Assembly: GCA_023413645.1 (NCBI GenBank)
Contig: JAEZPN010000030.1
Location: forward strand, 1 to 49,488
From: Bacteroidota bacterium
GTDB lineage: Bacteria > Bacteroidota > Bacteroidia > Bacteroidales > Rikenellaceae
Length of the DNA stretch: 49,488 nt
Reading direction: 5' to 3'
A model generated the notes under the pieces. The model was given only the letters and a program-made list of their open reading frames with translations. It was not told where the DNA came from and searched no databases. Below, piece by piece: positions 7,650 to 15,839 of the stretch. A program made the translations under genes and the position numbers. How positions within the stretch are numbered: the first letter of the stretch is position 1; every line of letters starts with the position of its first letter.

Positions 7650-8327
7650 ATGGAGCTAAGAGATAAGATACAGATCTGTATGATGTGTAACAACTGCAAG
7701 CGTGATCACCGTGGTGTGGTATGTGGATTAACCGACGACAAACCCACCTTCGAGACCGAGTGTGAGAATTTCGTCGAAAATCCCGTCGAGGCGGCTAAGG
7801 TTAAGAATGTGACGTACTATCAGAATGATTCTAATATACCTCCTGCAATAAAGGGTACAGCCCTCTTCCTTGTAATAGCAATTATTAATTGTGCCGCTTT
7901 TGCATCATGGATATTTTTTGGACTATTAGCGCTTACTGTTGACGAGACACTATTGACAGAGGTTATAATAGTGCTATCTGGATGCGCTCTAAGTGCTATT
8001 ACCTACTTCTATATCTGGCATCAGGTAAGGCGTCAAAGAAGCTTTATCGCATATATATCTGGAACTTTGAGTTATACTATCGTTTCGCTATTTACGATTC
8101 CTGCTCTATTTGAGATGGACGCATCAGTAGATATGCTCTCTTTTAATTTTGGCATAATTATGAATTTCATAGCCTCGATAGTTTTCTCTGTAATAATGAT
8201 AATCACACTCTTTAGTGAGAGAATGTTTAAAGATGTAGGGCGTCCCACTAAACCTGAAATAGTAACAATTGTCTTAGGTGGTGTTGTAATCCTGTTCCAG
8301 ATAATAGCATTGTTAGTGCAATTGTAA
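7650..8327 (+). CDS. Small multi-pass membrane protein with N-terminal cysteine-rich motif
   Basis: 225 residues. The first 45 are cytoplasmic-looking and hold Cys in CMMCNNCKRDHRGVVCGLT and then TECENF. This layout (CxxC, a later CGLT, then a final Cys) recurs at the N-terminus of many uncharacterised Bacteroidota membrane proteins and could bind a metal. Five hydrophobic helices follow. No enzyme motif is seen. Codon use is more AT-rich than in the neighbouring operons, suggesting a separate history. It is monocistronic: its own promoter lies upstream and a hairpin separates it from the convergent lipoprotein operon. Function unknown. Confidence 0.75.
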   Translation: MELRDKIQICMMCNNCKRDHRGVVCGLTDDKPTFETECENFVENPVEAAKVKNVTYYQNDSNIPPAIKGTALFLVIAIINCAAFASWIFFGLLALTVDETLLTEVIIVLSGCALSAITYFYIWHQVRRQRSFIAYISGTLSYTIVSLFTIPALFEMDASVDMLSFNFGIIMNFIASIVFSVIMIITLFSERMFKDVGRPTKPEIVTIVLGGVVILFQIIALLVQL

Positions 8328-8343
8328 ATATAATAGAAAACAC

Positions 8344-8374
8344 AGAGCCTGTCTAACATCGTTAGACAGGCTCT
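8344..8374. terminator. Bidirectional hairpin between convergent units
   Basis: Perfect 14-bp stem AGAGCCTGTCTAAC/GTTAGACAGGCTCT with an ATC loop. It lies between the 225-residue membrane protein (+) and the end of the SusC/D operon (-). The T-tract is weak on both sides. Confidence 0.8.
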
Positions 8375-8397
8375 ATGCTGTTCAGAAGGTTGCTACG

Positions 8398-10836
8398 CTA
8401 CAACTCCACTACCTCGCGGCCTGCGGCGTAGTAGCTGTGAATCTTAACCTTGCCGTCGGTGTCGAGGATAACCATCACGATGATGTCGCCGCCCCACTGG
8501 TCGTCGTACGACTGCAATGCCTCGTACTTAGGATCCCATGAGCTACCGCCGTCGATGTACTTAACGCCGATATCCTCCTTCGCAATCTTGTACGAGCCGA
8601 TGATCTTGTTCTTCTCAACGTACTCGATAAGGGCCTCCTTAACCTGTGCCTCAACCTCGCTTATCTTGCCGTTGAAGCGTATGAACCACACCTTGTCAAC
8701 GTTTGCGCTGAAGGCTGTCGCTGTGAGCACGGCGCTGATGCGGTCATCAACAACCTCCTGCACCTCAACCAAGAGCGTAGCGTCGCCCGTACCCTTATAG
8801 CTGAGTGAACCCTCCTCGATAACCTCCTCGATTGTTGTAACGTACTCTGTCTCGAGGCCTGCGAGTGTCGCTACGCATACCATCTCGCCAGCGCGACCGT
8901 TAGCATCTACTGCCGAAGCGTAGAGGTAGTAGTTAGCAGCGGGGTGGTAGATGTCCACAACGCATGTAGCCACGCCATTTGCCACGGCGTACTCCTCGCG
9001 GTAGTTCTGGTAGTCGTCAGCGTCCATGATATACTCGAGGTTGTTGGCATATGCCGAGTGATCCGATGCGGGAGCGGCATAGAGACGTACCTTCGTAGCG
9101 TTAGCATCTGCGGTGAGCTTCACGGTGAGTGTCTCGTGCGATGTCTGAGCCTCAATCTCTGCGTCTGTAATCTTTGCCACGCCAGTGAGTGATGGGCGGA
9201 GTGTGCGGAATGTGGTGTATGCCACCTCGCCAACCTTACCATCCTTGATAGCCACGGCGTATGCCACATAGTCGGTGTCGATAGCGAAGATGTCGCTAAG
9301 CTCGTATGTGATAGGCTCAGCGTAGATTGCGGGCACGCCCTTTACTGCGCTTGCGATGTAAGCCTTAATCTCCTCGTCGCTCTTACCCTCGAAGTTGAAG
9401 GGGTTCTCTGTGTCTGCCTTTGCGAGTGCTGGGTCGATATAACCTGAGAGCACCTTTACGCCCACCTCTGTTGTCACGGTAGTTGTAGCCGATGTAAGAC
9501 CAATATTCGATACCTCCACGCTGATGGGTGTTGTGCCGTTAATCTCCACCTCGGGGATTACAACCTCCTGAGTAGTAACGGTGTAGTTGCCGTTGCTATT
9601 CTCGCCATACACAGCGATTGTGTACGATGTCTTGGGAAGGAGGATGATACCAGCGTTCTCGTTGCTGTCGATGCGTGAGTTACGCACGAGGTCCTGCTCC
9701 GAGAATGTGCGGCTCTCGGTTGCCGAGTTGAAGATAGCGAATGGATAGCTTGGGTCGGGGTTGAGCGATGCCTGTGCCTGCTCGATGAAGATGTTGCGGT
9801 CGTATGCCGATGTATGCACGATGCCTGCCACATAGCGCACGCAGTGCTCCTTCTTTGTGATTACCGCATCGAGAGTGTATGCTGTAAGGTTCTCGATAGC
9901 AATCTCAGCTACTGGCGAGATAACGCAGAAGTCGGTGATCTTCTCCTCGCCCTCGTTGATAGCGTTCTCCGCGCGGAAGATAAACTGATACTCACGGTCG
10001 TACTCCACCTTGAACGCTACGGTCTTTGCCTCGCTACCCTCAATTACGGTGTAGTTTGCATCCTCTGCATCGTCGTAAATGCCATAGTACCAGTGGTCTG
10101 TATCCTCCGAGGGTGTAACGTCGAAACTGACGGTCATCGTTGCCTCGTCGAAGTGCGCCTTAGATACGGTGATTGTAGGCACTGCGGGCGCGAAGTATAC
10201 CTCCACTTCTACAATATCGCTCCTAATCTCACCACACTCGCCATAGGCGCAAAAACGGAGCTCCTTGCCCCACTCGTATGCAAACGCGATGGTCTGCTCG
10301 GCGTTACCCTCAACGATTGTGTCTGTGATGTAAATCTCACCGAGGTCAACATCCTCAACCCCCCAGTGCCACTGGCTTACGGCCTTTGAGGGGTACACCG
10401 CGACCATAGCCTCCATTGTCTCCTCGTTGAGTGTAACCTCGCCAAGTGCGATTGCTACCTCACCCTCGGGCATAGCGCAGAACTTCTTCTCGGCGATGTC
10501 GCTCTTGCCAGCCTTGTTCTCGGCGTAGGCAGAGATAAGGTACTCAACACCATACTGAGCTGCATACTTAATCTCCTGAGCCGCAGCACCCTCTACCTTA
10601 ACGTACTCAGAGTCCTCGGTGCGTGTCTGAGGCTCTATCTTCCAGTACCAAGCTGTAGCGTCGGTCGAAGGGGCGATCATAACGCTTACCTCCATGGTCT
10701 CGGCGTTGAACTCAGGCTCCATAATGCCGATTGTAGGCTTCTGGACGGGAGTCTTTGTGGGCTCCTTGTCGCAACTCCATCCTGCGAGTGCGACCACAGC
10801 TGCCACTATGGCAACTGCAAAATGCTTAATTTTCAT
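8398..10836 (-). CDS. Surface lipoprotein with repeated Ig/FN3-like domains
   Basis: 812 residues. Lipobox AGWSC with Cys near residue 22, followed by acidic/basic residues (CDKEP) as in exported Bacteroidota surface lipoproteins. At least three related ~85-residue repeats open with FNAETMEVSV, LNEETMEAMV and FDEATMTVSF. Each carries a WYW/WHWG/WYYG strand and an AYAENKAG-like ending, i.e. FN3/Ig-type beta sandwiches. The rest is further beta-rich domains and a C-terminal domain of about 140 residues. No catalytic motif. It is the last gene of the SusC/D operon, 22 nt after its neighbour. Probably an adhesin or ligand-binding surface protein; the ligand is unknown. Confidence 0.8.
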   Translation of the reverse strand: MKIKHFAVAIVAAVVALAGWSCDKEPTKTPVQKPTIGIMEPEFNAETMEVSVMIAPSTDATAWYWKIEPQTRTEDSEYVKVEGAAAQEIKYAAQYGVEYLISAYAENKAGKSDIAEKKFCAMPEGEVAIALGEVTLNEETMEAMVAVYPSKAVSQWHWGVEDVDLGEIYITDTIVEGNAEQTIAFAYEWGKELRFCAYGECGEIRSDIVEVEVYFAPAVPTITVSKAHFDEATMTVSFDVTPSEDTDHWYYGIYDDAEDANYTVIEGSEAKTVAFKVEYDREYQFIFRAENAINEGEEKITDFCVISPVAEIAIENLTAYTLDAVITKKEHCVRYVAGIVHTSAYDRNIFIEQAQASLNPDPSYPFAIFNSATESRTFSEQDLVRNSRIDSNENAGIILLPKTSYTIAVYGENSNGNYTVTTQEVVIPEVEINGTTPISVEVSNIGLTSATTTVTTEVGVKVLSGYIDPALAKADTENPFNFEGKSDEEIKAYIASAVKGVPAIYAEPITYELSDIFAIDTDYVAYAVAIKDGKVGEVAYTTFRTLRPSLTGVAKITDAEIEAQTSHETLTVKLTADANATKVRLYAAPASDHSAYANNLEYIMDADDYQNYREEYAVANGVATCVVDIYHPAANYYLYASAVDANGRAGEMVCVATLAGLETEYVTTIEEVIEEGSLSYKGTGDATLLVEVQEVVDDRISAVLTATAFSANVDKVWFIRFNGKISEVEAQVKEALIEYVEKNKIIGSYKIAKEDIGVKYIDGGSSWDPKYEALQSYDDQWGGDIIVMVILDTDGKVKIHSYYAAGREVVEL

Positions 10837-10858
10837 AGTTGTGTCCTATTTTTTTTGG

Positions 10859-11317
10859 TTAATTGAATTCAGGTATCTCTGCCACGCGCACGAAGTCCAT
10901 AACCTGGTGTGTGCCGTCGAGTGAGAGCCACTGCATGCGCTCGCCCTCGTTTGTTAGCTCCACGCGGTAGTCGCTGCTCCAGTCGCCCACGCCATAGTCG
11001 TAGGTGCCCGAGAGGGTGTATGTGCCATCCTCCTCCTCGTTAATGGCGAATGTGCCCGTAGTGTCGGTGGCATACATCGAGTCGATGTTATCCCACATTG
11101 TGTAGCGGTGCGAAGAGCGGTCGAACTCTATATATAAATAGGTCTCCTCGGCTATGGGTTCTCCCTGCCACATTGTCAACTGCCAGCAGCCGTCGAGTGC
11201 CGCGTAGGTCACGGCAATGCGCTCCTCACTGGGTAGTGGCGCAGGCTTCTCGCAGCTTGTTATTAGTGTTGTTGCAACGACCAAGAGTGTCGCTGCGAGT
11301 CGGTTTAAGAGTCTCAT
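10859..11317 (-). CDS. Small lipoprotein, lipocalin-like
   Basis: 152 residues. The signal peptide ends in TLITSC (lipobox). The mature part opens with an LDGCWQLTMWQG motif and has alternating strands (YLYIEFD, YTLSGTYDYG, RVELTNEGERMQWLS). This resembles the lipocalin-like small lipoproteins common in Bacteroidota surface operons. The start lies 3 nt after the DUF1573 gene stop, so translation is probably coupled. No enzymatic residues are evident. The role within the SusC/D-like system is unknown. Confidence 0.7.
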   Translation of the reverse strand: MRLLNRLAATLLVVATTLITSCEKPAPLPSEERIAVTYAALDGCWQLTMWQGEPIAEETYLYIEFDRSSHRYTMWDNIDSMYATDTTGTFAINEEEDGTYTLSGTYDYGVGDWSSDYRVELTNEGERMQWLSLDGTHQVMDFVRVAEIPEFN

Positions 11318-11320
11318 ATC

Positions 11321-12097
11321 TTAGTGCTTTATTGTTATCTTTATCATTCGCTCCGAGGGTCGTGCGGTGCCGCATCCCTCAACTATTATCGCTGTCTCTA
11401 TGTCGCGTATAGGCTTCGCAGTGGGGGAGTATGTTATCACAATGTCTCCCTCCTCGTTTGGCTGTAGTAGCTCTGGCTCTGTGCGTAGCGTTATGCCCTC
11501 TGTCGTAGCCTTCGCACCTATTGTAAGGGGTTGCTCGCCCACGTTTACCACCGCTATACGCTCTGTGCGGGTGTCGGGGGTGAAGATTACGCTCTTGCGG
11601 CTCATGCGTAGCGTGCCCATGCGCTGGGGTAGGTGCGACCACTCATCCGTTGCTATGACGCTTCCCTCCACCGTTAGGCGTGCCGTGGGACGTGAGGCAT
11701 CAAGCGGCGTGTAGATGAGTATCGGAATCGTAAATCCGCCGTTGCGCCCCGTGGGGTTGAACTCCGTGCGCAGCGTCACGCTCTCACCCGCCTCTATGCG
11801 TGTTATGGGCGTTACCACCTTCAGGCAGCTGCACGACGAGCGCAACTCGGTTATCTCTATCGCCTCGGTTGTTGTGTTGTGTAGCGTGAAGTCGGTACTT
11901 ATCGTTGCCGTATCTGCCACCTCGCCCACATTGCGTGTTGTGGGCTCTGCAACGATAGACCCGTGGGCAACCTCCGAGAGGGCGGGGTTTACCAGCGCGT
12001 CGAGCTCGGCACGCGAGAGCACCTTACGCTCCTGCGCACCCGCCTCCGCGACTATAAACATCAACGCCACGGCTATATATCGCCACATGCCTCTCAT
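11321..12097 (-). CDS. DUF1573 periplasmic protein
   Basis: 258 residues with a cleavable signal peptide (ending AEAGAQ near residue 22 and lacking a lipobox Cys). The DUF1573 core, an Ig-like ASPM/Hydin-type fold, shows as DFTLHNTTTEAIEITELRSS, followed by CSCLKV and GESVTLRTEFNP. A second similar sandwich (VNVGEQPLTIGA) follows. An alternative start at the fourth codon (12088) is possible. It starts 3 nt after the subtilisin stop. DUF1573 proteins have no defined activity; the pairing with a surface protease is the informative part. Confidence 0.85.
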   Translation of the reverse strand: MRGMWRYIAVALMFIVAEAGAQERKVLSRAELDALVNPALSEVAHGSIVAEPTTRNVGEVADTATISTDFTLHNTTTEAIEITELRSSCSCLKVVTPITRIEAGESVTLRTEFNPTGRNGGFTIPILIYTPLDASRPTARLTVEGSVIATDEWSHLPQRMGTLRMSRKSVIFTPDTRTERIAVVNVGEQPLTIGAKATTEGITLRTEPELLQPNEEGDIVITYSPTAKPIRDIETAIIVEGCGTARPSERMIKITIKH

Positions 12098-12100
12098 AGC

Positions 12101-14140
12101 CTATAACCAGCCGTTATCGGCACCCTCGCGCACGGTGATTGTGGCGTGGTGCTTAGTGCCACTATTTGTCGTTAGTGTCAACGATGTCTGACCCTCGCTC
12201 TTTGCGCTGATGGTGAGCACGCCAGCCTCGAGTGTTGCAGTTGCAACAGCCTCGTTGACCACCTCTACGCTTGCTGCCGCCTCGGTGATGTAGTCGGCGA
12301 GGTTGAGCGTTGTTGTTGCGCCAGGTGCGATGCAGAGGTTGGGTAGGCGCATATCGCGACCACTACCCTCGATAGCCTTCAAAAGGGCTCCTGCATCTGC
12401 AAGGCGACCCATCTTACCGCGATACTCCGCAAGGTTCATCTTTATGGGTGTAGCACCCGCCGACTCGTGGCGCATGTAGTATAGCTTCTCGCCCACGAAG
12501 TATTCCTCGATGTCGCGTGCTGAGGTGTACATCAACTCGCGGAACTCCTCGCTTGTGAAGTGACGGTGCTGCTGCTTGGCATATGCAAGACCGAGTGCTG
12601 CGATACCCGATACGTGGGGACATGCCATAGATGTACCCTCATAATATCCGTAACCCGCAACGCCATCTATAACGAGCGTTGAGTATATCGCGCCCTGCTC
12701 CTTGAGTACGCCATTCTCGTCGTAGATGTTATCCTCCATGCCTGGAGCGCCGTAGTACTCGAGGTCGCCACCAGGTGCGCACAACAACACCTCGCTGCCG
12801 TAGTTAGAGTATGATGCGGGTGTGTAATCGGCTGCAATTGCCGCAACCGATATACATTTGCCATATGCCGCGGGGAATGATGACTGCGCCGCATACTCGT
12901 TGCCCGAAGCAAAGATTGCAAGGCCGCCATCAATAACGCCATTGGGCGAGCCCGCATAGTTGATAAAGTAGTCCAGGGCCTCCTTCTCCAAGGGGTAGAG
13001 TGCTGCCCACTCCTCCTCTGTCGCGGGACCTGGTGTGTAGCCCATGATGAGGTTAGACTTCGCCGAGTTGTAGCCCCATGAGCACTGCAAGATTACGGCG
13101 CCATTATCCGCCGCATACTTCATTGCGCGCGCCTCCATAGCCAACGAGCAAGAGTTCATGCCGTCGAAGAGCTGTATGGTCATAATCTTCACGCCACGCT
13201 TGCCCTTGCCGCCACCCGCGATGCCCGCAACGCCTATGCCGTTGTCGTTTACCGCAGCTATGGTGCCCGCAACGTGTGTGCCGTGGCCCGTGCTGCCGTT
13301 CGATGTCCACGATGTAATACCGGTGTTACGCACGAAGTTGTAGCCATAGCGGTCGTCAACATAACCATTGCCGTCGGCATCCTTGCCTGCGTATAGCTCC
13401 TCGCCCTCGTTAACCCAGATGTTGTCCGCAAGGTCGGGGTGGCTCCACATAACAGCCTCATCCATAACTGCCACGATAATCTCCTCGTCGCCCGTGCATA
13501 GCTCCCATGCCTCGGCACATCCAGCATCCGAACCCGCCAATACTCCCGCACGCTCACTTGCAAAGGGCGCTGTGCCATCGTTGATGTAGCACCACTGGCG
13601 ATATATCTCGGGGTCGTTGAAGGGCCATGCTGTTGCGCGTGTCGTAGCGCGGCTATCGGCTTCGGCACAGCTTATGAACATGGGGTTCGAGTTAGGGTTG
13701 TATGCTCGCGCGATAGGGCGGTTGCACTGCAACTTATCAACCTCGCCCAGCTGCGAGAGGCGCTCGAAGGCCTTTTGTAGCTCCTCGCCCTCGTCGAAGC
13801 GCACGATATACCAGAGGTGTAGTCCCGCCTCTCGTGTGCGTGCCTCGTTGGCGCTGTCGATGGGAAATACACGCTCGAAGGAGTATGCTCCGAGGATGTC
13901 CAAGACCTCATCTGTTGAGGGTATGCCCGAGCGTGTCGCCTCGCCACCCGAGCGTGTCATGGTCTGGTCGAGGATGGCCTCCATCTCGGGAGAGAATTTG
14001 ATGATTACCTCACCCGCCGTAGCACCCTCGGGCACAACAACCGTAGTGGTGTCGTTGTCGGGTGTTAGGGTCGAGATATTCTCGTTTACGCAGCCTATGG
14101 CGAGTGCCGCAGCTGCAACTATCGTAATATATCGTCTCAT
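12101..14140 (-). CDS. Lipoprotein subtilisin-family serine protease (S8)
   Basis: 679 residues, lipobox AIGC with Cys17, so membrane-anchored and probably surface-exposed. A propeptide-like region (about 35-165) precedes the S8 domain. Catalytic residues are visible: Asp227 in VAVMDEAV, His286 in GHGTHVAG, oxyanion Asn413 in ASGNEY and Ser504 in GTSMACPH. The D-E-A after the Asp strand replaces the usual D-S/T-G, but the Asp itself is kept. The C-terminal ~75 residues form an Ig-like domain (LTISAKSEGQTSLTLT). The gene follows the BACON/LRR gene by 1 nt and precedes DUF1573 by 3 nt. Expected role: cleavage of extracellular proteins for uptake by the SusC/D pair. Substrate unknown. Confidence 0.92.
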   Translation of the reverse strand: MRRYITIVAAAALAIGCVNENISTLTPDNDTTTVVVPEGATAGEVIIKFSPEMEAILDQTMTRSGGEATRSGIPSTDEVLDILGAYSFERVFPIDSANEARTREAGLHLWYIVRFDEGEELQKAFERLSQLGEVDKLQCNRPIARAYNPNSNPMFISCAEADSRATTRATAWPFNDPEIYRQWCYINDGTAPFASERAGVLAGSDAGCAEAWELCTGDEEIIVAVMDEAVMWSHPDLADNIWVNEGEELYAGKDADGNGYVDDRYGYNFVRNTGITSWTSNGSTGHGTHVAGTIAAVNDNGIGVAGIAGGGKGKRGVKIMTIQLFDGMNSCSLAMEARAMKYAADNGAVILQCSWGYNSAKSNLIMGYTPGPATEEEWAALYPLEKEALDYFINYAGSPNGVIDGGLAIFASGNEYAAQSSFPAAYGKCISVAAIAADYTPASYSNYGSEVLLCAPGGDLEYYGAPGMEDNIYDENGVLKEQGAIYSTLVIDGVAGYGYYEGTSMACPHVSGIAALGLAYAKQQHRHFTSEEFRELMYTSARDIEEYFVGEKLYYMRHESAGATPIKMNLAEYRGKMGRLADAGALLKAIEGSGRDMRLPNLCIAPGATTTLNLADYITEAAASVEVVNEAVATATLEAGVLTISAKSEGQTSLTLTTNSGTKHHATITVREGADNGWL

Positions 14141-14141
14141 G

Positions 14142-15839
14142 TTACTCCGCTATTTCGTCGTTAAACTCATATCTGCCACGCATAAGTGGGTATGCCTGGA
14201 AGTAGTATTCGCGCGATGTAGGCTCATTCGAGAAACCCACACGATTGCCGTTGCTGTCCACGCCATTCTCCTGCTGTATGTAGATGAGGTTCTCGGCACT
14301 CCACTCCATAAGGCGTGGGTGGTAGAGCAACCATTCGGGTAGCTCGCCAGTGAAGAAGTTGAGGTTCAGGCGCAAACTACGCATGTTGGGAAGCACGCGA
14401 GGAAGTCCTCTCTCCACAGCCCATGCAAGCGTATCGCCACGCTCCACAAAGTCTTCAATTTCGTAAGCACGCACACCCTTCTCGCCAACTTTGAAGTCGG
14501 GAATAGAGCCCTCGAAGTAGTTGTACGAGAGTGTCAGCGACTCGAGGTTCTCCCAGAGGAGTAGGCGCTCCAGTGCGTCATCTGTTGCTGTGTTGTGGTG
14601 TATGCCTATGCCCTCGCTGCTTGAGGCGCTATTACGCAGGTCGCTAACCATGGCACGACGGTTTGCCGTGAGGTCGAGGCTCTTGAGGTGTGGGAAGTTC
14701 TCCTCGGTAATCACCTCGGGGATGCCCACAAAGTTGTTAGAGTTGAGGTCGAGGTCCTCCAACGTGTCGCCGAGGTTCTTGAAGCTCTCGGGGAGTGACG
14801 CAAGGCCAAATGCCGCCACGCGCAACGCCTTGAGGTGCTCCAATGTGCATATCTCCTCGCCCAAGTCGATAGACTTAATCATGGTGTTCACGTTACCGTA
14901 GAGCGATATTGTCTCGAGGTATTTGAGGTACTTAATCTCGTAGGGTATGCCCTCGTATGTGTCGAAGTAGCTAAGCTCGATGTCGCGCACACGGCCCACA
15001 GCCTCCTTTGTAGGTAGTGTGGGGTCGTTAGCCTCCCAGAGGCGTACGCACTCCCAGCGGTGCATTCCCTCGGTCGTTGATATAGCGCCCTCGCTCCAGC
15101 ACTCGAGCTTCTCGTAGATGGCGATTACGGCCAACGAGTCGCCCTGGCGGTTATCCTCAATAAGTGGTGCTGCAGTTTGGCGTACCACGATTGTCGCGGG
15201 ACTCTCCAGCGGCTTGCCATCCTTAGAGCGTAGGTGTAGTGTCGCTATGCGCTCCTCGGGGGCATGGTTCATCTTCCAGCTGATGCCGAGTGTTGTGCTG
15301 CGGGGACGTGCTCCGCGGTCGAGGTTTAGGGTGTAGTTATCCACCGTCAGCCAGCTCTCCTCGCTGTCATACTCCGCCTCAACCTCAAACTCCACGTTTG
15401 CGCTAACCTCAACGTCGAAGTGGCGGGCATCACGTGTTGCCGATGCTGCAATCTTAACCTCGCTCTCGTTGGGCGTAATAGCACGGGCATAGCCCTCCTG
15501 ATTTACGCTCACGCTCTGTAGGAGTGAGCCACCCGATGAGAAGCGTATCTCGGTTGTGCGTGCATCGTTGATGAGTGTCGAGTCGATGCGCACCTCGCAG
15601 CGCACCTCGCCACGACCATTTGCGGGCGATACCATGACCCATGGTGCATCGACTACGGCTGTCCACTCCTTGTCCGAGCGAATAGCCACGTTGTACTTAC
15701 CACCCGAAGCCTTGGCATCAATCGACGTTGTGTCGGCCTCGAAGCCATGTATCGTCGTAGTATCCGTTGCGCAGCCCACGACTGTAAGCACAGCCACGCT
15801 TGCTGCTATATATCTAAGTATCTGTCTCATAGTTCTCAT
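14142..15839 (-). CDS. BACON-domain and leucine-rich-repeat lipoprotein
   Basis: 565 residues. Lipobox VVGC (Cys near residue 23). Two BACON-like sandwiches follow: the first around residues 35-120 (DKEWTAVVDAPWVMVSP, SVNQEG), the second around 120-230 (EESWLTVD, IVVRQTAAP). Then come leucine-rich repeats from about 300 to 510 (LEHLKALRVAAFGLASLPE, LEDLDLNSNNF, LKSLDLTANR, LESLTLSYNYF). No catalytic site. The start codon overlaps the upstream LRR gene stop as TAATG. BACON and LRR domains are protein- or glycan-binding scaffolds; in this operon they probably capture or position polypeptide for the subtilisin encoded 1 nt downstream. Confidence 0.85.
   Translation of the reverse strand: MRTMRQILRYIAASVAVLTVVGCATDTTTIHGFEADTTSIDAKASGGKYNVAIRSDKEWTAVVDAPWVMVSPANGRGEVRCEVRIDSTLINDARTTEIRFSSGGSLLQSVSVNQEGYARAITPNESEVKIAASATRDARHFDVEVSANVEFEVEAEYDSEESWLTVDNYTLNLDRGARPRSTTLGISWKMNHAPEERIATLHLRSKDGKPLESPATIVVRQTAAPLIEDNRQGDSLAVIAIYEKLECWSEGAISTTEGMHRWECVRLWEANDPTLPTKEAVGRVRDIELSYFDTYEGIPYEIKYLKYLETISLYGNVNTMIKSIDLGEEICTLEHLKALRVAAFGLASLPESFKNLGDTLEDLDLNSNNFVGIPEVITEENFPHLKSLDLTANRRAMVSDLRNSASSSEGIGIHHNTATDDALERLLLWENLESLTLSYNYFEGSIPDFKVGEKGVRAYEIEDFVERGDTLAWAVERGLPRVLPNMRSLRLNLNFFTGELPEWLLYHPRLMEWSAENLIYIQQENGVDSNGNRVGFSNEPTSREYYFQAYPLMRGRYEFNDEIAE

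Noticed and set aside
9814..10389. 191-residue plus-strand frame inside the Ig-like lipoprotein gene
   Set aside because: Cys/Arg-rich composition typical of a shadow frame; the minus-strand lipoprotein has clear repeats and a signal peptide.
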